The notes under the pieces are model-generated. The model worked only from the letters and a program-made list of their open reading frames with translations, did not search any database and was not told the origin of the DNA. A stretch of 64,000 nt of DNA from Mermis nigrescens (lineage: Eukaryota > Nematoda > Enoplea > Mermithida > Mermithidae). Each line of letters starts with the position of its first letter. Within the stretch, counting starts at the first letter, position 1. The position numbers and the translations under genes are program-made. The stretch covers positions 877,587-941,586 of the forward strand of contig JAVLUZ010000513.1 in assembly GCA_036768485.1 (NCBI GenBank), written 5' to 3'. Shown in pieces: positions 38,601-53,600 of this stretch.

Positions 38601-41600
38601 TATGCGCATTAATTGGAAAAATAAATTCGATTGTACCTTTGTGGAATAAACGAACAATGAAACTAGTATGCATTTGATTAGGTCTTAACTTTTGCTTCGA
38701 ATATTTGAGGATTTAGTAACCGTTCGCTTGCTTTGATTACTAATTTTTAAATAGAGAACATTGCTTAACAAATGAAAGGAAATCATAAATTTCCCAAGTT
38801 ACCAGATTATTATAACTTTTGATAAAGGTTATTTATGTCAATGCGTGAAAGAACATGAGTAAGGAAATACAGGCACGTATCTCTAGGGAATGGGGGGTTC
38901 GGACCATAGGAAGGTAGCACTGAAATTCTGGGGGGGGGGTGAAAAATTTTCAAAGGTCAAAAAATGGTCTTAAAAGTGGTCGTATGGCTAAAAAACACCA
39001 TTTATCGACCTTTCTCATCGAGCACTATCCAATGGCATCAAAAAATCGCTAAAAAAGTAAAAAATTTTCAAAATTTGATTTCTGGGGGGTATTTTGATTT
39101 CTGGGGGTATTTCAACTTCTAGGCGGTGCATACCCCCAACCCCCCACGTTCACGTGTGGTTCGGACCCCTAAAATTCAGGAAAGTCGGAAAAATAGGACT
39201 TTTTAAACGTTATTTTGTGCTATTTTTGGCCTTTTTAGGCTTAGTCCGCCCAAAAATTGGTGTTGGTCCCCCCAAATAGGACGGCCAGCTACGTGCCTGA
39301 GGAAATAATCGATCACATTGCGATTTCGCAACATCGATGAATCGAAGTATAAATTTTTGTTTTGTGTTACCATTCTCTATTAATTAATTTTTAGAAGATA
39401 TTAAGTCTCCAAGGAATGCAAAATCAGTTTCATTACTTCGCAATTTATACCCACTTCTATCTTTTGCTTCATACGTACATATATGAATTTCGAAGTGTTC
39501 CTGTTATGAATGAAAAACGACAATACCGCAAATCGCTGAGAATAACCAATTCTATCTCTTTTAAAAGTCTTACCGATTCTCATGCTCTTCTGTATGCGTA
39601 AATACGCGACGCAGTATTGACTGTAATGCTTGAATTTCAGTGCTGTATTCATGAACAGATTACAGAGTCGTTCTAAGGCACTCTTAAAACAAAAGAAATT
39701 CGGTGTCAAATTGATATATGAAATTATAAGATTTATGTACGAGTAATATATAAAATCGTATGCATGCGAGTAAAATAAAAATTGTACAAAATTAATTATT
39801 GATTAAGATTAATTAAAGTATTGATTTCGAACTGAAGAATAAACTTCATTAATCAGCCTATACTAGCAAAAGGCTAACAGAATTCAGTATAGACAAAAGC
39901 TTGTTTCTCCTGCAACTTCATTGCTTATACATGGTGAAGAAAAACACTTGAAAAAAGCAATATATGTAGTTCGTTCTAAGAAAAGATTCAAAGAACTTAT
40001 AAATCATTGTTCGTAATAAAGCAACAAGATATTTATTTGTAAGCGGTAAATTTTCAAATAATCAAATTGTGAATCCCAGTGGCGGACCCAGGATTTTTAG
40101 ACCGGGGGACAGAAACGAAAATTTTCCTAAAAGTATCAAACATCGTCCAAAAATTCGCATATTATGCTCAAAGTATCGGTTTTTTGCAGTCTTTAAATGG
40201 GCAAAATTATTTCTTATGCAAAAAAAGGCAAAAAAAATTTTTTGAAATCTTTTTAAGTTTTTCTATGAAAACTCGCAAAATTAATACAGGAATCGATATA
40301 AATCACCGAAAAACACTCGTGAAATCTTTGTAGGAGCTTTTGTTCTGTATAAAAACTACTCTTCTGGCGTAAATTTAAGTTTTTTAGAGCACCAAGAGAG
40401 TCAGTAAATGTTGAGTACTGTCTCGGCGCGAAGCGCTGGAAAAATTTAAAAAATCATGATAAAAATGGCTAAAATCATCAAAAAATGCACATCTATTCTT
40501 CATTGCGCCCAAATATTTTTTGACGACAGGGGCGGCCGCCATAGGCGTGCAGCACTAAAATTCTGGGGAGTTACAAGGCTTTCAAAGATCAAAAACGTTT
40601 CTTATCGATCACTATCCATTGGTATAAAAATTGTGAAAAAAAAACAAAAAAAATTCAAAAAATGGAATTCTGTGGGATATTTTTGTTTCCGGAGGGTATT
40701 CGGCCTTCTTAGTGACCCCCAACCACCCCCACCCCCCACGCCCACACGTGGCGGCCGCCCCCCTGCCCCCTTTGAATCCGCCAGTGGTGAACCCATAAAA
40801 ATAATTAATAAATACTTATTTTTCACCTGAAGCCGTTCAATATTTGGGTAAATCACAGTGTGCATATTGCGATCTCTTTCGACAATTTCGTGGCACGGTT
40901 CGAGTGCCTCCTGCAAATCTTCGAGAAAATTTCGTTGTTGCCTCAAGATCAAATGGCAGGCGTCGTTGAGCCGGCTGATTTCGATAGATGGCAGGAATGT
41001 CTGCAGTAACAGTGGCTCCAAGTATGTTCTGATCAGGAACTCCAAATCCTAGAATAAAGCATTTATAAATAATAATAAAAAAAATTATAATTTATTAATA
41101 AATAATGAGTAAACTAAAATAAAACATCACAGTTCATTAATTACCGAATCAAAGGGCAAGACTGACTCACTGAAACAAAAATAGAAAGCATTTATAGAAT
41201 GCAAACAAAATTTAATTTAATTCGTCGCTGGTAAAAGAAAAAGTGCTTAAAAAGTTTAAAAAAAACGTGTATAAATGTGAAAGAATGCATGAAAAATGAT
41301 TTCAAATAAAATACGTAATTAGTTCCAAAAGAACAAAAACTGAATTGTATTTGAAAGTTTTTCATTCGTTTCCAATGCATTATTGACATAAAGTCGCAAT
41401 GGACTGAAGGCATAGATTACTGAGAATAAAGAACACCATACGTGATCTGGGGGTTTGGGGGATCTTCACCCCTCTCTAAAAATTATTCACCCCCACCATA
41501 ATTCGCGACTTTCCCAGAAAGCCGTAGAAAAGATGCTGTTTTAGGTGTAGCTCCTGTTTGCTCAAAAGTGTCAATTTTTCGGCGCTTCGCGCCATACATT

Positions 41601-44600
41601 CAAATCACTTGTTCAGGCACGTATCTCTGGAGGAATGGGGGTTTGGACCCCAAATTCAGAAAAATCGGAAAAATAGGACATTTTAAACGTTATTTTGTGA
41701 TATGTTTGACCTTTCTGGGCTTCTTCCCCCAAAAATTGGTGTTGGTCCCCCCAAAATAGGACGGCCAGCTACGTGTCTACACTTCTTGACTATATTTTGC
41801 TGAATATACTCAAATTTGCTGACACTTTTCAAAATTTCAATGTTTTAAGCTCTAGGAAGACAGATCATCGTAAGAAACGCCGAAAATGATGTTTTTGACG
41901 CCGTTTTTAAGCCAAAAAAGGACACTTCTAAATTTCCCCAGAATCCCGGGCTTGTCGGAATATCACTAAGCCAATAATCGCACACTAAATTTCCTTAATG
42001 CCATTCAATTTTACTGCTTTTTCTAAACTTACCTTAACGTAAGCCGCTTCAGTTTCCAGCAATTCGCCCGCAATACGCTCCAATTTTTCCTTGGCGCTCA
42101 TATTGCCTCGATCGATCGCGTTCACGGAATCGTCGCTACCACTTTCACAGCCACTAGTTGATCCGTCATTGCCGATAATTGCGCCGGCCTCATAGCGCTC
42201 GGTGGCCCGGTGATAAATTCGCCTTGTCCCTATTGTCGTGTCATTGAAATTGGATGATTCAATTATTATCTTTTTTTCGGCACTATCAGTTTCGTCATCT
42301 GAGTCGAATAGGGCCAGAGTGGGTCCTTCAACGCTATTCGAGCATTCTCCGCCAACATGGTCTAATATTGAAAATATTTACGCCGATCACACAGCGCCGT
42401 GTATAACTAAAATATAACTTTATCTGGAATGATCGAAATTTTCATCGCACTCGCGTGCTTTTTGTCAAAGGCGTATCAACCGTACTTTCGAACGCAAAAT
42501 TAAGGCGATATAATTTTAGTGAAACTTCATCAATACTCGTACGCGCTTCGTAATTTAAGCGCGACTAAACTGGAACAACCGCCGCTGATACGGAGATAAT
42601 AATGATAAAACTAACAACGCGACCCGAGACGAATCGTTTCGTTTCATTTTCGCGCTACGTACGCGCAAATTTGACAAAGTTTTGTTTTGTTTTTAAGTTT
42701 GGACCGCAGATAGATTCAAAAAGTTTAGTTTAAGGTCACGGTCAAAAGGGCGAATTTAGTATACGGGGCAATAAATCTGAATCGGAAATTGCGAATTATG
42801 GTCGTTTTAAACTTTATTGAAAATTAGTTGAACAAGGTGCGCGATGGCGCAGTCATTTAAGTTACATATAGTTACTTAGGACTTACTTACAACGTTGTTT
42901 TTACTTTTTAGCCATTCGAATACTTCTTTTAGTCATCTTTATTCACATTAGAACAGCAATTTACAATTACATTATTTGCGATTCATAATTATCTATTTAT
43001 TAGCAATTGTATTCGCAATGCGATGCAAAGATCAAGATTATTTATGTAATAACAGAACTGATTACAACGCAATGACAATAATCGCTAGAAAGCAAACCAA
43101 AAATTTAGCAGTTCAATTCTATATAATTTGTTCATTTTTGTTTTACCATTTTCCATTTTCTCATTTTAAACCTCTGATAATTCGCATCACGTCGAATAAA
43201 TAATATCACTATTAGCTCTCGTGTTAAAAAGCAATAAAGAACTGGTTTTCATACATAAATTTTTCGGTATTGCTTTCCAAAAAATGGGTCGGATAATTCA
43301 GATTCTATGAAAATTATTGAAAGAAACAATTTCAGTAAAGAACCGAAAAATTATAGAAATAATTTTCAAATGCAACGATTATTTTGAATGTACCGTATTG
43401 TATTTCTGGTTTACTGCCATAGTGGCTGAGCCGCTCCAGTTGTGCATAGCCATCGCATGATGCCTGGAAAATTGCATATATGAAAATAGCTTTTTGTGCA
43501 AAAAACATGAATAAAAATACGTTAATAGTTTAAAATCCTGGGTTTTCATGGACAATCAATTTTGTATAACTTAAAGTTGATAAGGTTAGACTGAAGTGAC
43601 AAACTTAATTCCCAAGGATATTAAAAATCGACAACTCTTCTAAATGCTAAAACAGCGACAATTTATTTTTACTCAAAAAATGATGCAATAGGAGAAACAT
43701 CGATACCTTAAACCATTCTCGAACAGGAACGTAGCAGGCCGTCCTATCTTGGGGGGACCAACACCAATTTTTTTTGGGGGACTAAGCTCAAAAAGGCCAA
43801 AAATAGCACAAAATAATGTTTAAAAGTCTTATTTTTCCGATTTTTCTGAATTTTGGGGGTAAGAACCCCCCATTCCCCACCAGAGATACGTGCCTGTTCT
43901 CGAATTATATGAAACTAATATACTTCAACTTGCACGTTATCGCCAAATTATTGAAATTATCCATAAAACTTCGATTATAGATTGATTGTTCGTCTTAAAC
44001 AGGATTAAACCGGCTCATTTTGAATATTAATCGAAAATGCGATCGGCGAAATCTCTTAGAAAAAAAAGCATAAAGCAGTGTAATAAAAAATAAAATCTAA
44101 TATAAAAATAAAACATGAAATTAAATGAATCTATATTTCGATTCTTAATTAAAATATTTCGAAATTTTCGTTCTTCTGAATAAAGGAATAATATTGAACA
44201 ACACGCTTACTGATAAGAACTCGAGCTTATCATTTTTCGAGCCGAGCGGAAGACTACGACGTCTTTCTTTTAATGGATGCTTCTTCATCGATGTGTCGTT
44301 CCGATTATGCTTTTCTAAGAAATGTTAATTACTATGCATTAGTAACAGTAATAAATGCAATAGAATATTCGATATGTACTCCGTGATTAACGTAGGTGTT
44401 TATTTGAAAAGGACAGTATGCATGCCAACCCAACCCAACGGAAATGATAACTAAAAAGATTGTCAAAATATTGTTGTTTAAAAAAAGTTTTTAAACTTTT
44501 TTTTTAAATTAACTTTTTTGTTTTTAAATTTAAATAAAAATAAATAAAGTCTAAAATTGTTGTTTTTGGTAGCTCGTCGTTTCAGCAGAAGAAATTTAGC

Positions 44601-47600
44601 ATTTGTTGATTTCCTATTTTTCAGAGACGTCGTAGAAACCATTAAAAAAACAGAAAACAAAATTTTCATTCAAATGTGGTGGGAGGCGGAAAAGCTTCAA
44701 ATAGAGAAGGATTTAATGAATAGAGTCCTGGATGGGGTTTTAATGCATAAGATAGTTGGCCTGAAGAGGATTTAAACCATTATGGGCGGCTAGCCAAGAG
44801 TAAAAAACCCATTTCACGCTTCGTCGAGAAAAAGTATCTAAAAACAGTTAAACGTTACAATGGTTCATAAATAAGCTAACTCACAGTTTTTGAGCGTTTT
44901 TGCCATAGGCGTAGCCAGGGGGGCATGGGGGGCACATGCCCCCCCCCGAAATTTTTCAGAAATTTTGTTGATTTTTCTAGTGTAATAATTGTGTCCAGAA
45001 AATTGAGTTCAAAAAGGCAAAAACGTCAAAATTTTCCGGCGCTTCGCGCCGAGTCATTATTATTTATTGCTATATAGATCCAATTAATTTCAAAGCTTGA
45101 ATCAGCTAAAATAATCCAGCACTTCACATCACTTTAGTAATTTAATGCACTATTTGTTCGTTGAATGGAAGGCGCATGCTCGTTGAGCATAATAGTAAAT
45201 GTGCGAAAATGATTGTGTATTAGTTTGTCTATTCTCTGCTTTGTTTGTCTTTTGTGTACCACTTTGTCTATTCTTTGTTTCGTTTGTCTTTCTTTACAAG
45301 GACACATAATCCTATTTTAAATGAAAGGAATGGCCAAATTTCCTTGTGTTTTTGCGCATTTCTTGTTCTCTGAACTGCATTTTGTTAATAAGAAGGCCAC
45401 AAATGGGCCTGAAAACGGTAAGAACAAAATTTTCATCGATACATCTTTCTATATCTCATTGGCAGCGACCCGTTGCTGCGCTATGTAATTAGCAGAGGTC
45501 GAAAAACGCATTTCAGCTCAGAAGTTTTGTGCAATGTAGGGTTCATCAATTTTAAGTGTTTTTGGGCTTGCTTCAGAACCGAGATTTGGCCGATTTTGCG
45601 AAAATTTTAACGTTACTATTTATCATTAAAATGCTTTCTTTACAAAATTTTCCGAGACTCTCACCCGGACTCCGCTGGGAACGCTTAAGCGCGCCGCCCC
45701 AGACCCCCGCAGCCGTAAAATCTCGTTGTACATGTGCAACGAGATTTTAGAGTGAACAAGCCAGGTAAAAGGGTTAGGAATTTCTAAAAGTTTCCGGCGT
45801 TTCGCGCCGGCATTAATTTGTCTGTTTTGTATGATTTAAGCGGTATAAATTGAGTTTAAAGTGCAAAAACGTCAAAATTTTCCGGCGCATAGCGCCGCCA
45901 GTTACTTTTCTTTCTTTTGTAAAGCTCCAGCATTGCGTTTAAAAGCCTGAATCACTCCAAATATCTTCAGGCAAAGTTAGTAATTCGCACTTTTCTTGTT
46001 AGAAGCTTGCCTGTCAATTTGATAATTTTCTGCTCTGTCAGACTATTAGTATCCACAGAGCTACAAAATGTTAAGGGTGGTAAAAAATGACTAAATTTCG
46101 TGGCACTTTGCGCCATTTATGAATTTTGAACTGTTTGTCAATAGAAAGGCCGTAAATTCTACATGAAAACGGTAGAAATTCCAAAATTTTTCAGCGCTTC
46201 GCGCCGTTTTACACTTTTTGTATTTTTGATAGTCAGAAACATACGTGGGCAGCAATAAAATTCTGGGGGGGGTGCAAGATTTTTTGAAAGGTCGAAAAAT
46301 GGCCTTAAAAATGGTGGTATGGCAATAAAAACACCATTTTCCGACGTTTCTCATCAAGCACTATCCATTGGCATAAAAAAATTGCAAAAAAACGAAAAAA
46401 TTTTCAAAAATTGAATTCGTGGTCAGAAACCCATAAATTTGCTAGGCTACACTACTGAAGGTCGAAAAATTCAGTTTTACTATACATAACGTTATTGGCA
46501 TTCAATGCAAAAGTAGTCTTAAAAAATTTTTGTTCATGCCCCCCCGAACCAAAATCCTGGCTACGCCTCTGGTTTTTGCGACAAAATTCTAATTTTTTTC
46601 GAGATGCGCATCTAATGAGAACTCGTGTGTTTGCTATGCTATTTATAGTACGGTATCGCGCGACTACAGAATGCTTGCAAAACATACACGTAATGGCTCG
46701 AAAATTTCGGATGGGGGGTCCCCGGCCGATTTTGGGGAAGAGGGTAAATGACCTCCAAGGTTTGGTCAAAACGGGCAAAAAACACCTAAAAACGGCCAAA
46801 AAATTCCATTTTTCTAAAAATTGAGGGGATGGGGTCAAAACTTTTCTGGCTTTAGAGGGATGGGGGAATGTTCGACATTGGGTGGGGATCCCCTCTTACA
46901 TGTATGCTTTAAAAGCATGTTGACATATGAATATTTTCAAGTTTTTTCCAATTCATCCCTCTTCCGTAAATTCATGCATTAGACTTACTGTATTTCACCT
47001 TGTCTATGACTTGCTTCTGGCCTGGTACGGATGTCGGAACAAACGACGACTGGGCTGAGCTGGCACCCATTTTGCTGCACGGTAGCTGCGTTATTTTTCT
47101 AGAAAATCAGCATCCATATCGACTTTTTATGCATTTAAACTACTGAGATTGTATTATTTCTCGAATTTGCTGAACATCTATTATTGCATTTTATTGCTGA
47201 CATGATCAAAAAATAAACATTTAATTGGATTAGAATTACACAACAGCCAAGAAGGTTAATGGTAAGAGTACATAACAATTTAGAAACTAATTTGATACTG
47301 TATTAAGAAGACTATAAATTCAGATAATAACTGCAAAAAGAGCAAATGATCAAAACATTGATATAATGCGCAGTTGCAAACTTCTTTTAGGAAATGAAGG
47401 TAACATTGGCATAACCTTTTACGACACTTTTGACACGACATGGAATCACGTTTTATTTAAATTTTTATTTTTTTAAATTTTTTAAATTCTTATTTTTAAT
47501 TTTAATTATTTAAATCTATTTTAATCAATCAAACAAGTTTCATCAATCTTAGAGGTAATAATTACCTCTCTTCGTCATCACAGTCATCTTCATAATCAGT

Positions 47601-50600
47601 AACCAAATCGACAGGGCCAGGTGGCGCAACCAAACGTTTTGATCGTATCAAGCAACATATGGCTGCGCTTTCTTTTATCAGTTGTTCAATGTCCGTTCGT
47701 TCCAAATATTTAACTTTATACCCATTAATTGCCAAAATTTCATCACTTATTTTTATCCCTATAAAACATACGATCAAATTAGTGAGAAAATAAAATTTGT
47801 ATATCTGTAGAATGGGCCGTTAGAGTTGAATATTAGTATTTTACTTCCAACCTTTTGTAATTTAATATTATCTAAAATGACATTCTAACACAATAGTAGT
47901 TCTAAGCCATTTCTGGCTTAGTGATTTAATCAAAAATAAAATACATCACGTTTCCTATTTTTAGCTGATTTGGTCTGATCCCTAGCATATTTTAGAATAT
48001 TTTAACTATATTTTTTAGAACAATGCTTAGCGCTAAATAAGCCAGCGATATCAGTCAAATGGTAAGGAGAGTAGCGTACGTAGTAAAAAATAGCAAAAAG
48101 TACAGTGTCACATAAAACAACAAATCAAATCAAAGGATCACGAAAGTAGCAACATAAAAATCGAGTTTCAAACAATTAGCAGTACGTTAATTAGATTGAT
48201 AATCTTTAAAGCAATACGAATAACACGGTATCCATAATTAAAGCGACTAAACAAACTAAATTTATAAACTTTAAGAGACTTCCGGACTTCGACATCCCAT
48301 CTGATATATTTGCTCAGAGTGGCGTTTTGACGAAATTTTATTGTAGTAAAGTATACTTTGATTTTAAACAAAATTTACACTTAGACGGAAGTAAAGTTCA
48401 TCCAATTGATAACAAACAAATACCGGCGATGTAAGCTTTGCCATTCGGTTCGATGTTAGACACAAATAAATGAGTATGTTGACTATTTTCCGAATCCGAA
48501 TCAGTCAAGACTTTCAGCGTCTTTATCGTCATACCGAAAGAACGATTTTGTTGCTGATCTCTGCTGAGATGTACGTGGTAAATTATCTTGTTTTTGACGT
48601 ACGCTTCGTGGCCCCTCGACTGAATTTTGAATGGAACATGTGACATAAAAATGCGCCAATTTTAAATGCAATAATATAAAATGCGTAGCAAATTTATCCA
48701 CAAATTACTCCTGAAATTTTCGAATCTTATATTACTTCTTGGCTCTTCACGAAAAAATTAAAAGCCAAATCATTTCTTTTCTGAATGAAAAATAAAAATA
48801 ATTCAATAACTAATTATTAATGCTTGAAATTATGCTTGTCGAACGCTGTGCACACATGGGCGTGAAGGGTTGTATCCGTCCTCCGAGAAGTTCAAACCAC
48901 CCTCCCGATTACTGTAGACCCCATCCCCAGAATTCTATTTTTAGTAACATTCTGACGATTTAACCCATCCTGACCCCCCCAGAATTTTCTTGCTGCCCAC
49001 GTATGACGCTATGAGCTGGTTGTTTTCCTTGAATGTTCATTTAAAATGATAACTTCGTAAAATCCCATGATTTTATAATGTCAGGAATGAATAAAGTGTT
49101 TCAGCTGTCATAAACTCAGATATTATATTCTCATGACACTTGAAGCTCCGAAAAAGGGGAGATTGAGCACGGCCGAAAATTGCCAAATAATGAATTTAAA
49201 ATTAAATCCTGATTTTATCAATCAGGTAGCTCGATCGTGATCTTGATCTTAACCTTAGTGTTCATTTCAATGCCCTTTAAAAATATATCAACTTTTCTTC
49301 AGTGAAATAAAAACGCGAAAAGCAAGTTAGCATTAACCTCTGTGTTAAAATTGAATCTAAATTTTTAAATCAACCGGCACGTAAGCAAAATATAAAATAA
49401 TGCTCCAACATTGAGAAACTTTCATAATAATGGTACCAATCTCACGTGGGCGTGGGGGCTTTGGAGGCTAGATCCCTCGAGAATCCGGCAGACCCCTGAA
49501 AATCCGGCAGACCCCGAAAATCGGCAGACCCCAGAATTAAATTTTTGGCATGTTTTTTGGGAATTTTTGCCAGTTTTACACCACCCAAACCCCAGAATTC
49601 GGCAACTGACCATTTTTCATACATTGGTATGATTGGTATACGTACGTCTACATAGTATTTATTTTAAAAAATATACTTTTTCCTGAAAAATATCATCGTC
49701 ATTAGGCACAACCGACTCGGAACAACGCTGTGCGGATGCACCTAATTTCTTTAAAATCATAAAACATTTTCCCGACTTAACGCAGGCCTTCGAGCAAACT
49801 TTCCGGACAACTGTTTCGACCGTATCCATATCAGATACGCCAACAACGCATGACTAAAAAATATTAATAAAAAAGTTTTGGTGGAGAAAACAATACGGAA
49901 AAAATATTGCGATTCAATCGCTAGCATTTTTAAAAAGATTATTATCAATAAAAAATTAGGCACTCAACAGATGTTGAATCCTAACAGTTTGTCCAGTCCA
50001 AATTCTGTGGATGAAACGGATGTGAGAGTATCTGCAATGAGAAATTAAAAGTTAGTTTGACAATCCGCTAGATCGAAGTCAGCTTGTAGAAATCTACAAT
50101 TCAGCGGGAAGATAGTCTAAAGTTTTCCACAGTAAAGATTTTTATTACGTCAATTATACATCCAAATCAGCTCGAATTTTTAATGCTTTACGAGTTTACA
50201 ACCAGACACGTGCATAATACTGATGGTGATGCTCATCATGAAAACCTGTTGATCGAATCTAACCAATTAAATTCAACTTAGACATTATGTAAAAGACATC
50301 TCGATAGTGCACAATCAATAATCAATTTAAACCTTTGCGCGTGGCAAAAGCATAATGTGAGAAAGTGAGAAAAGGTCAGAAAAGGTCAAAGGACGAGCTT
50401 TCTGCCAAAAATGAACATTAATCAAAAATCAGAAAATGCTTCCGGCTAAAGATGAGAAAAACACAAAGTACATAATTTTTAATAGTAAGTGTATGTTATA
50501 ATTGTAGTCAGACAAGGTGTCGCATTAAGTCATTAACACAGGCAAAAGATTATTAAGCATTGTTTATAGCATTGATTTAAATAAAAATAGGCTTTAATAC

Positions 50601-53600
50601 ATAAATCGCTAGCAGCATTTCAGGAAAATGAAGCGAATAATGGTTTAACACATAGAAAGGACTGTTTAGCATGTATTGGTCGGGAAGCAGATATGAACTT
50701 CTTAGATATGAAACATATGAACGCGAAAATCCTCGAATTTCGTTTAATATTTTATATCGGATGGAGTGATTTGGGGAGTCTCATTTAAAGCATTTTACTT
50801 TTACGTCGCTGTTTCAGGAATAATGACATTATAGGTATTGCTAAAATGGCATACTACCTACACCATTTTCTAAATAATAAGAATCGGTGGGGAAAAATTA
50901 TTGGGAAAAATTCATTTCAATGCAGACGCCATCTTCAAGAGCAGATTGCAGCAGTGTGCGCGCATCAGAACGAGGGAGTACAATCAGGATTTAATGAAGC
51001 ACATCAATATCACCATAAATGGAGATTTCATCTAATTTTCGGCAATATTAAGTGAGCATGCATTAAAAAGCAATATAAGAAGAGACTCTAATTGAGACCG
51101 CGAACTGCTATTTCTATCGATACAGAATGCATTAAACAATTTACGGTCAAATCATAGTAAGAGATGCCTTTCCTTTGGTACAATCGATGCGATTAGCATC
51201 GTCACCTGGATGCGGGTCATCTGAATCACCCTCAACTGCCAAAAATGAGGTTGAGAAAGGTTAAGGCAACAACAGCTGCACAATGTACCGCGATATAGCA
51301 ATTGATACATTTTTAGATGTGTCAAAAGACTGCATCACTAAAACGTCCTTAGCGTACAAACATGCAAAATAACGAATAGGACAAAACTATCCTTTCGTTT
51401 AAATTACACAAACTATTGTTGAAGCAAAATTACATACCTATCAGTTAGGTAACAGAAGCGCAAAAATATATGCAACTTTCTTGCTTTTCGTTTTTGATCC
51501 TAAAAACTGAATGTTTATGAAAATAGCGTCAACAATACGTTATTACAAAGTTTCCGGTCAATTCGAAGCACTTTTGAAGAAAATTTCCAATTTGCATCCG
51601 TTTTGGCCTTAATTTCGCCTCATTTTTCCCACAAAATTTTCCACATTTCCATTCTGGGTGGTCAGCCCCCCCCAAACCCCTCACGTGCATGTCCGATTCT
51701 GACTATAATCATGTGCAACCTTTAGGACCCAAGTTAACAGCGAATAAAACAGATTGTTCATTGCTCTGGAAGTCTTTAAGCAGCTATAGCAAGAGTATGA
51801 TGTCAGCAAAGAATCCTTTTCATTGAAATCCTGGATTGTCACAAACTTACCATTTTTCAAAGTTTTAAGAGCATCAAAATATCTTTCGAGTAGAAAACGC
51901 TATATCTTAGGCTCAAAGATCTGAAAAAAATTTCTGTATTTGAAGGAAAATTGTTAAATACATTGAACTATATAATCCAACGGCAAAAGCCGGAAAACTT
52001 GAAAAATATAGCATTTGTGCTGATGGTTGGTCAACAATAATTCAAAACCGCATATCATTTTTTATCTCGTTTATTACCTCAAAGGCAATGGGGACCTAGA
52101 CCCCAAAGTCTGCTCTCAGTTCTGCCAGCAAAGATGCAGTACTTTTTCCTTAAAAAGATCAGTGGCTTAGCTGTGGGGGGAATAGTCCCCCAAAATTTTG
52201 AAAGTATGAATATTTTTTACAAGGGTCTTCCAAAGGAAAAAATTGGAGATTCTGAGAGCTTATCTGAAAGACCGCTAATTTTAGCATACTTTTCGAGCTG
52301 ATAAGCCCAAAATTTTTGGGCGCTTAGCGCCTTATTTATTTATGTGCAACACATTTGTTTGATATAATTTGAATCAAATTTAATTTTTTGAAATTTTTTC
52401 TTCTCCAGTGTGTAGATCTCGTCGAGAAAATCTGAAAAAACACCATGATTTTTGCCTGTCCATAAGTAGTTGTTGAGATATCCGACTTCAAAATTTCCGC
52501 CCACTCCCCAAAATCAGAAGGCCAGCTACGCTACTAAAAGGTGGTTCACAGAGGTGAAAAATGCTCTAATAGAACTGCTATTATATTGGTACAGAAAACA
52601 GAGACGCCGAGCCTACTAAATTAAGATTCCTAAACAAAATGAAAGAATGTCGTGTTATCTCTAAAAGGGACGGACGAGATTGGGGTTCGGTATTAGCATT
52701 CGAATCCATAGGCTATAAAATTGAGAAAATTTCATAGTTAAGTAATAGGGTTCCAGATAGCTACAATTTTCGATCCAATAAGAACGAAATCTTATCAGCC
52801 GAATACACCTCATCGAATTCTCAATCGATACAAAGAATTATTGCCCGCGATTTTGACGCATAAATAAGTAGTAATTAAGATTCATAAATCATGTTTTTAG
52901 GGAATAAATATGCGTCGAGCCGCCGTTTTATTATTTCTTCGAATTGATCAGCACCGACTTTAATTTATTAGCCAGTATTGGAATTAATGCTATTTATATC
53001 TAACGTCTGATACAGTAATAATCAAGATTTTAACGGAGAGCGTAAGATGCGCGATTTATGCAAAAATATCCTAAAGCTACGGTACGAGACGGTAAACAAA
53101 GCTATTCATTTTGCGTTAGTTATCACCAGGCAACCTGGGACTCACACCATATACAGAGACTCCCATATATTACAGCCGTAAACATGTTTTCATTTGTACG
53201 TAGGTTTTAATTATTATGCGAAAAGGGGCGAAATTTCTCGTTCTTTGCTAAACCTATTGCGAGTAAAAAAGGAAAAATACGGTACCAGCCGCATCGTGCT
53301 GCGAGGTCTCAAGCAATTTACCTATTGTTACTGATCGCGAAGCAATAAGATTTTCAGGAAAAATTACGATCATATTGAAACTAATAATAGTTTCAAAAAA
53401 TGGAGTTTATGTATGCACAACATGAAAATAAGCTTAACGAATTAAAATTTAAGACACAGAAGAAAATGGGAAATCAGTAATCACCCTAACCAGTCTACTG
53501 CACCTTCGTAAAATTTTATATTTTCATCAATTCAAAAGACATGTTTTAAAAGCTTTAAAATAAGAATAAGCTTACACGATTTAAATGGAATCATGAAAAT

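Noticed and set aside
21868..46205. Helitron 3' hairpins as an explanation of the GCGAAGC motifs
   Set aside because: The hairpins are internal, several per element, not followed by CTRR, and the elements have TIRs with 8-bp duplications.
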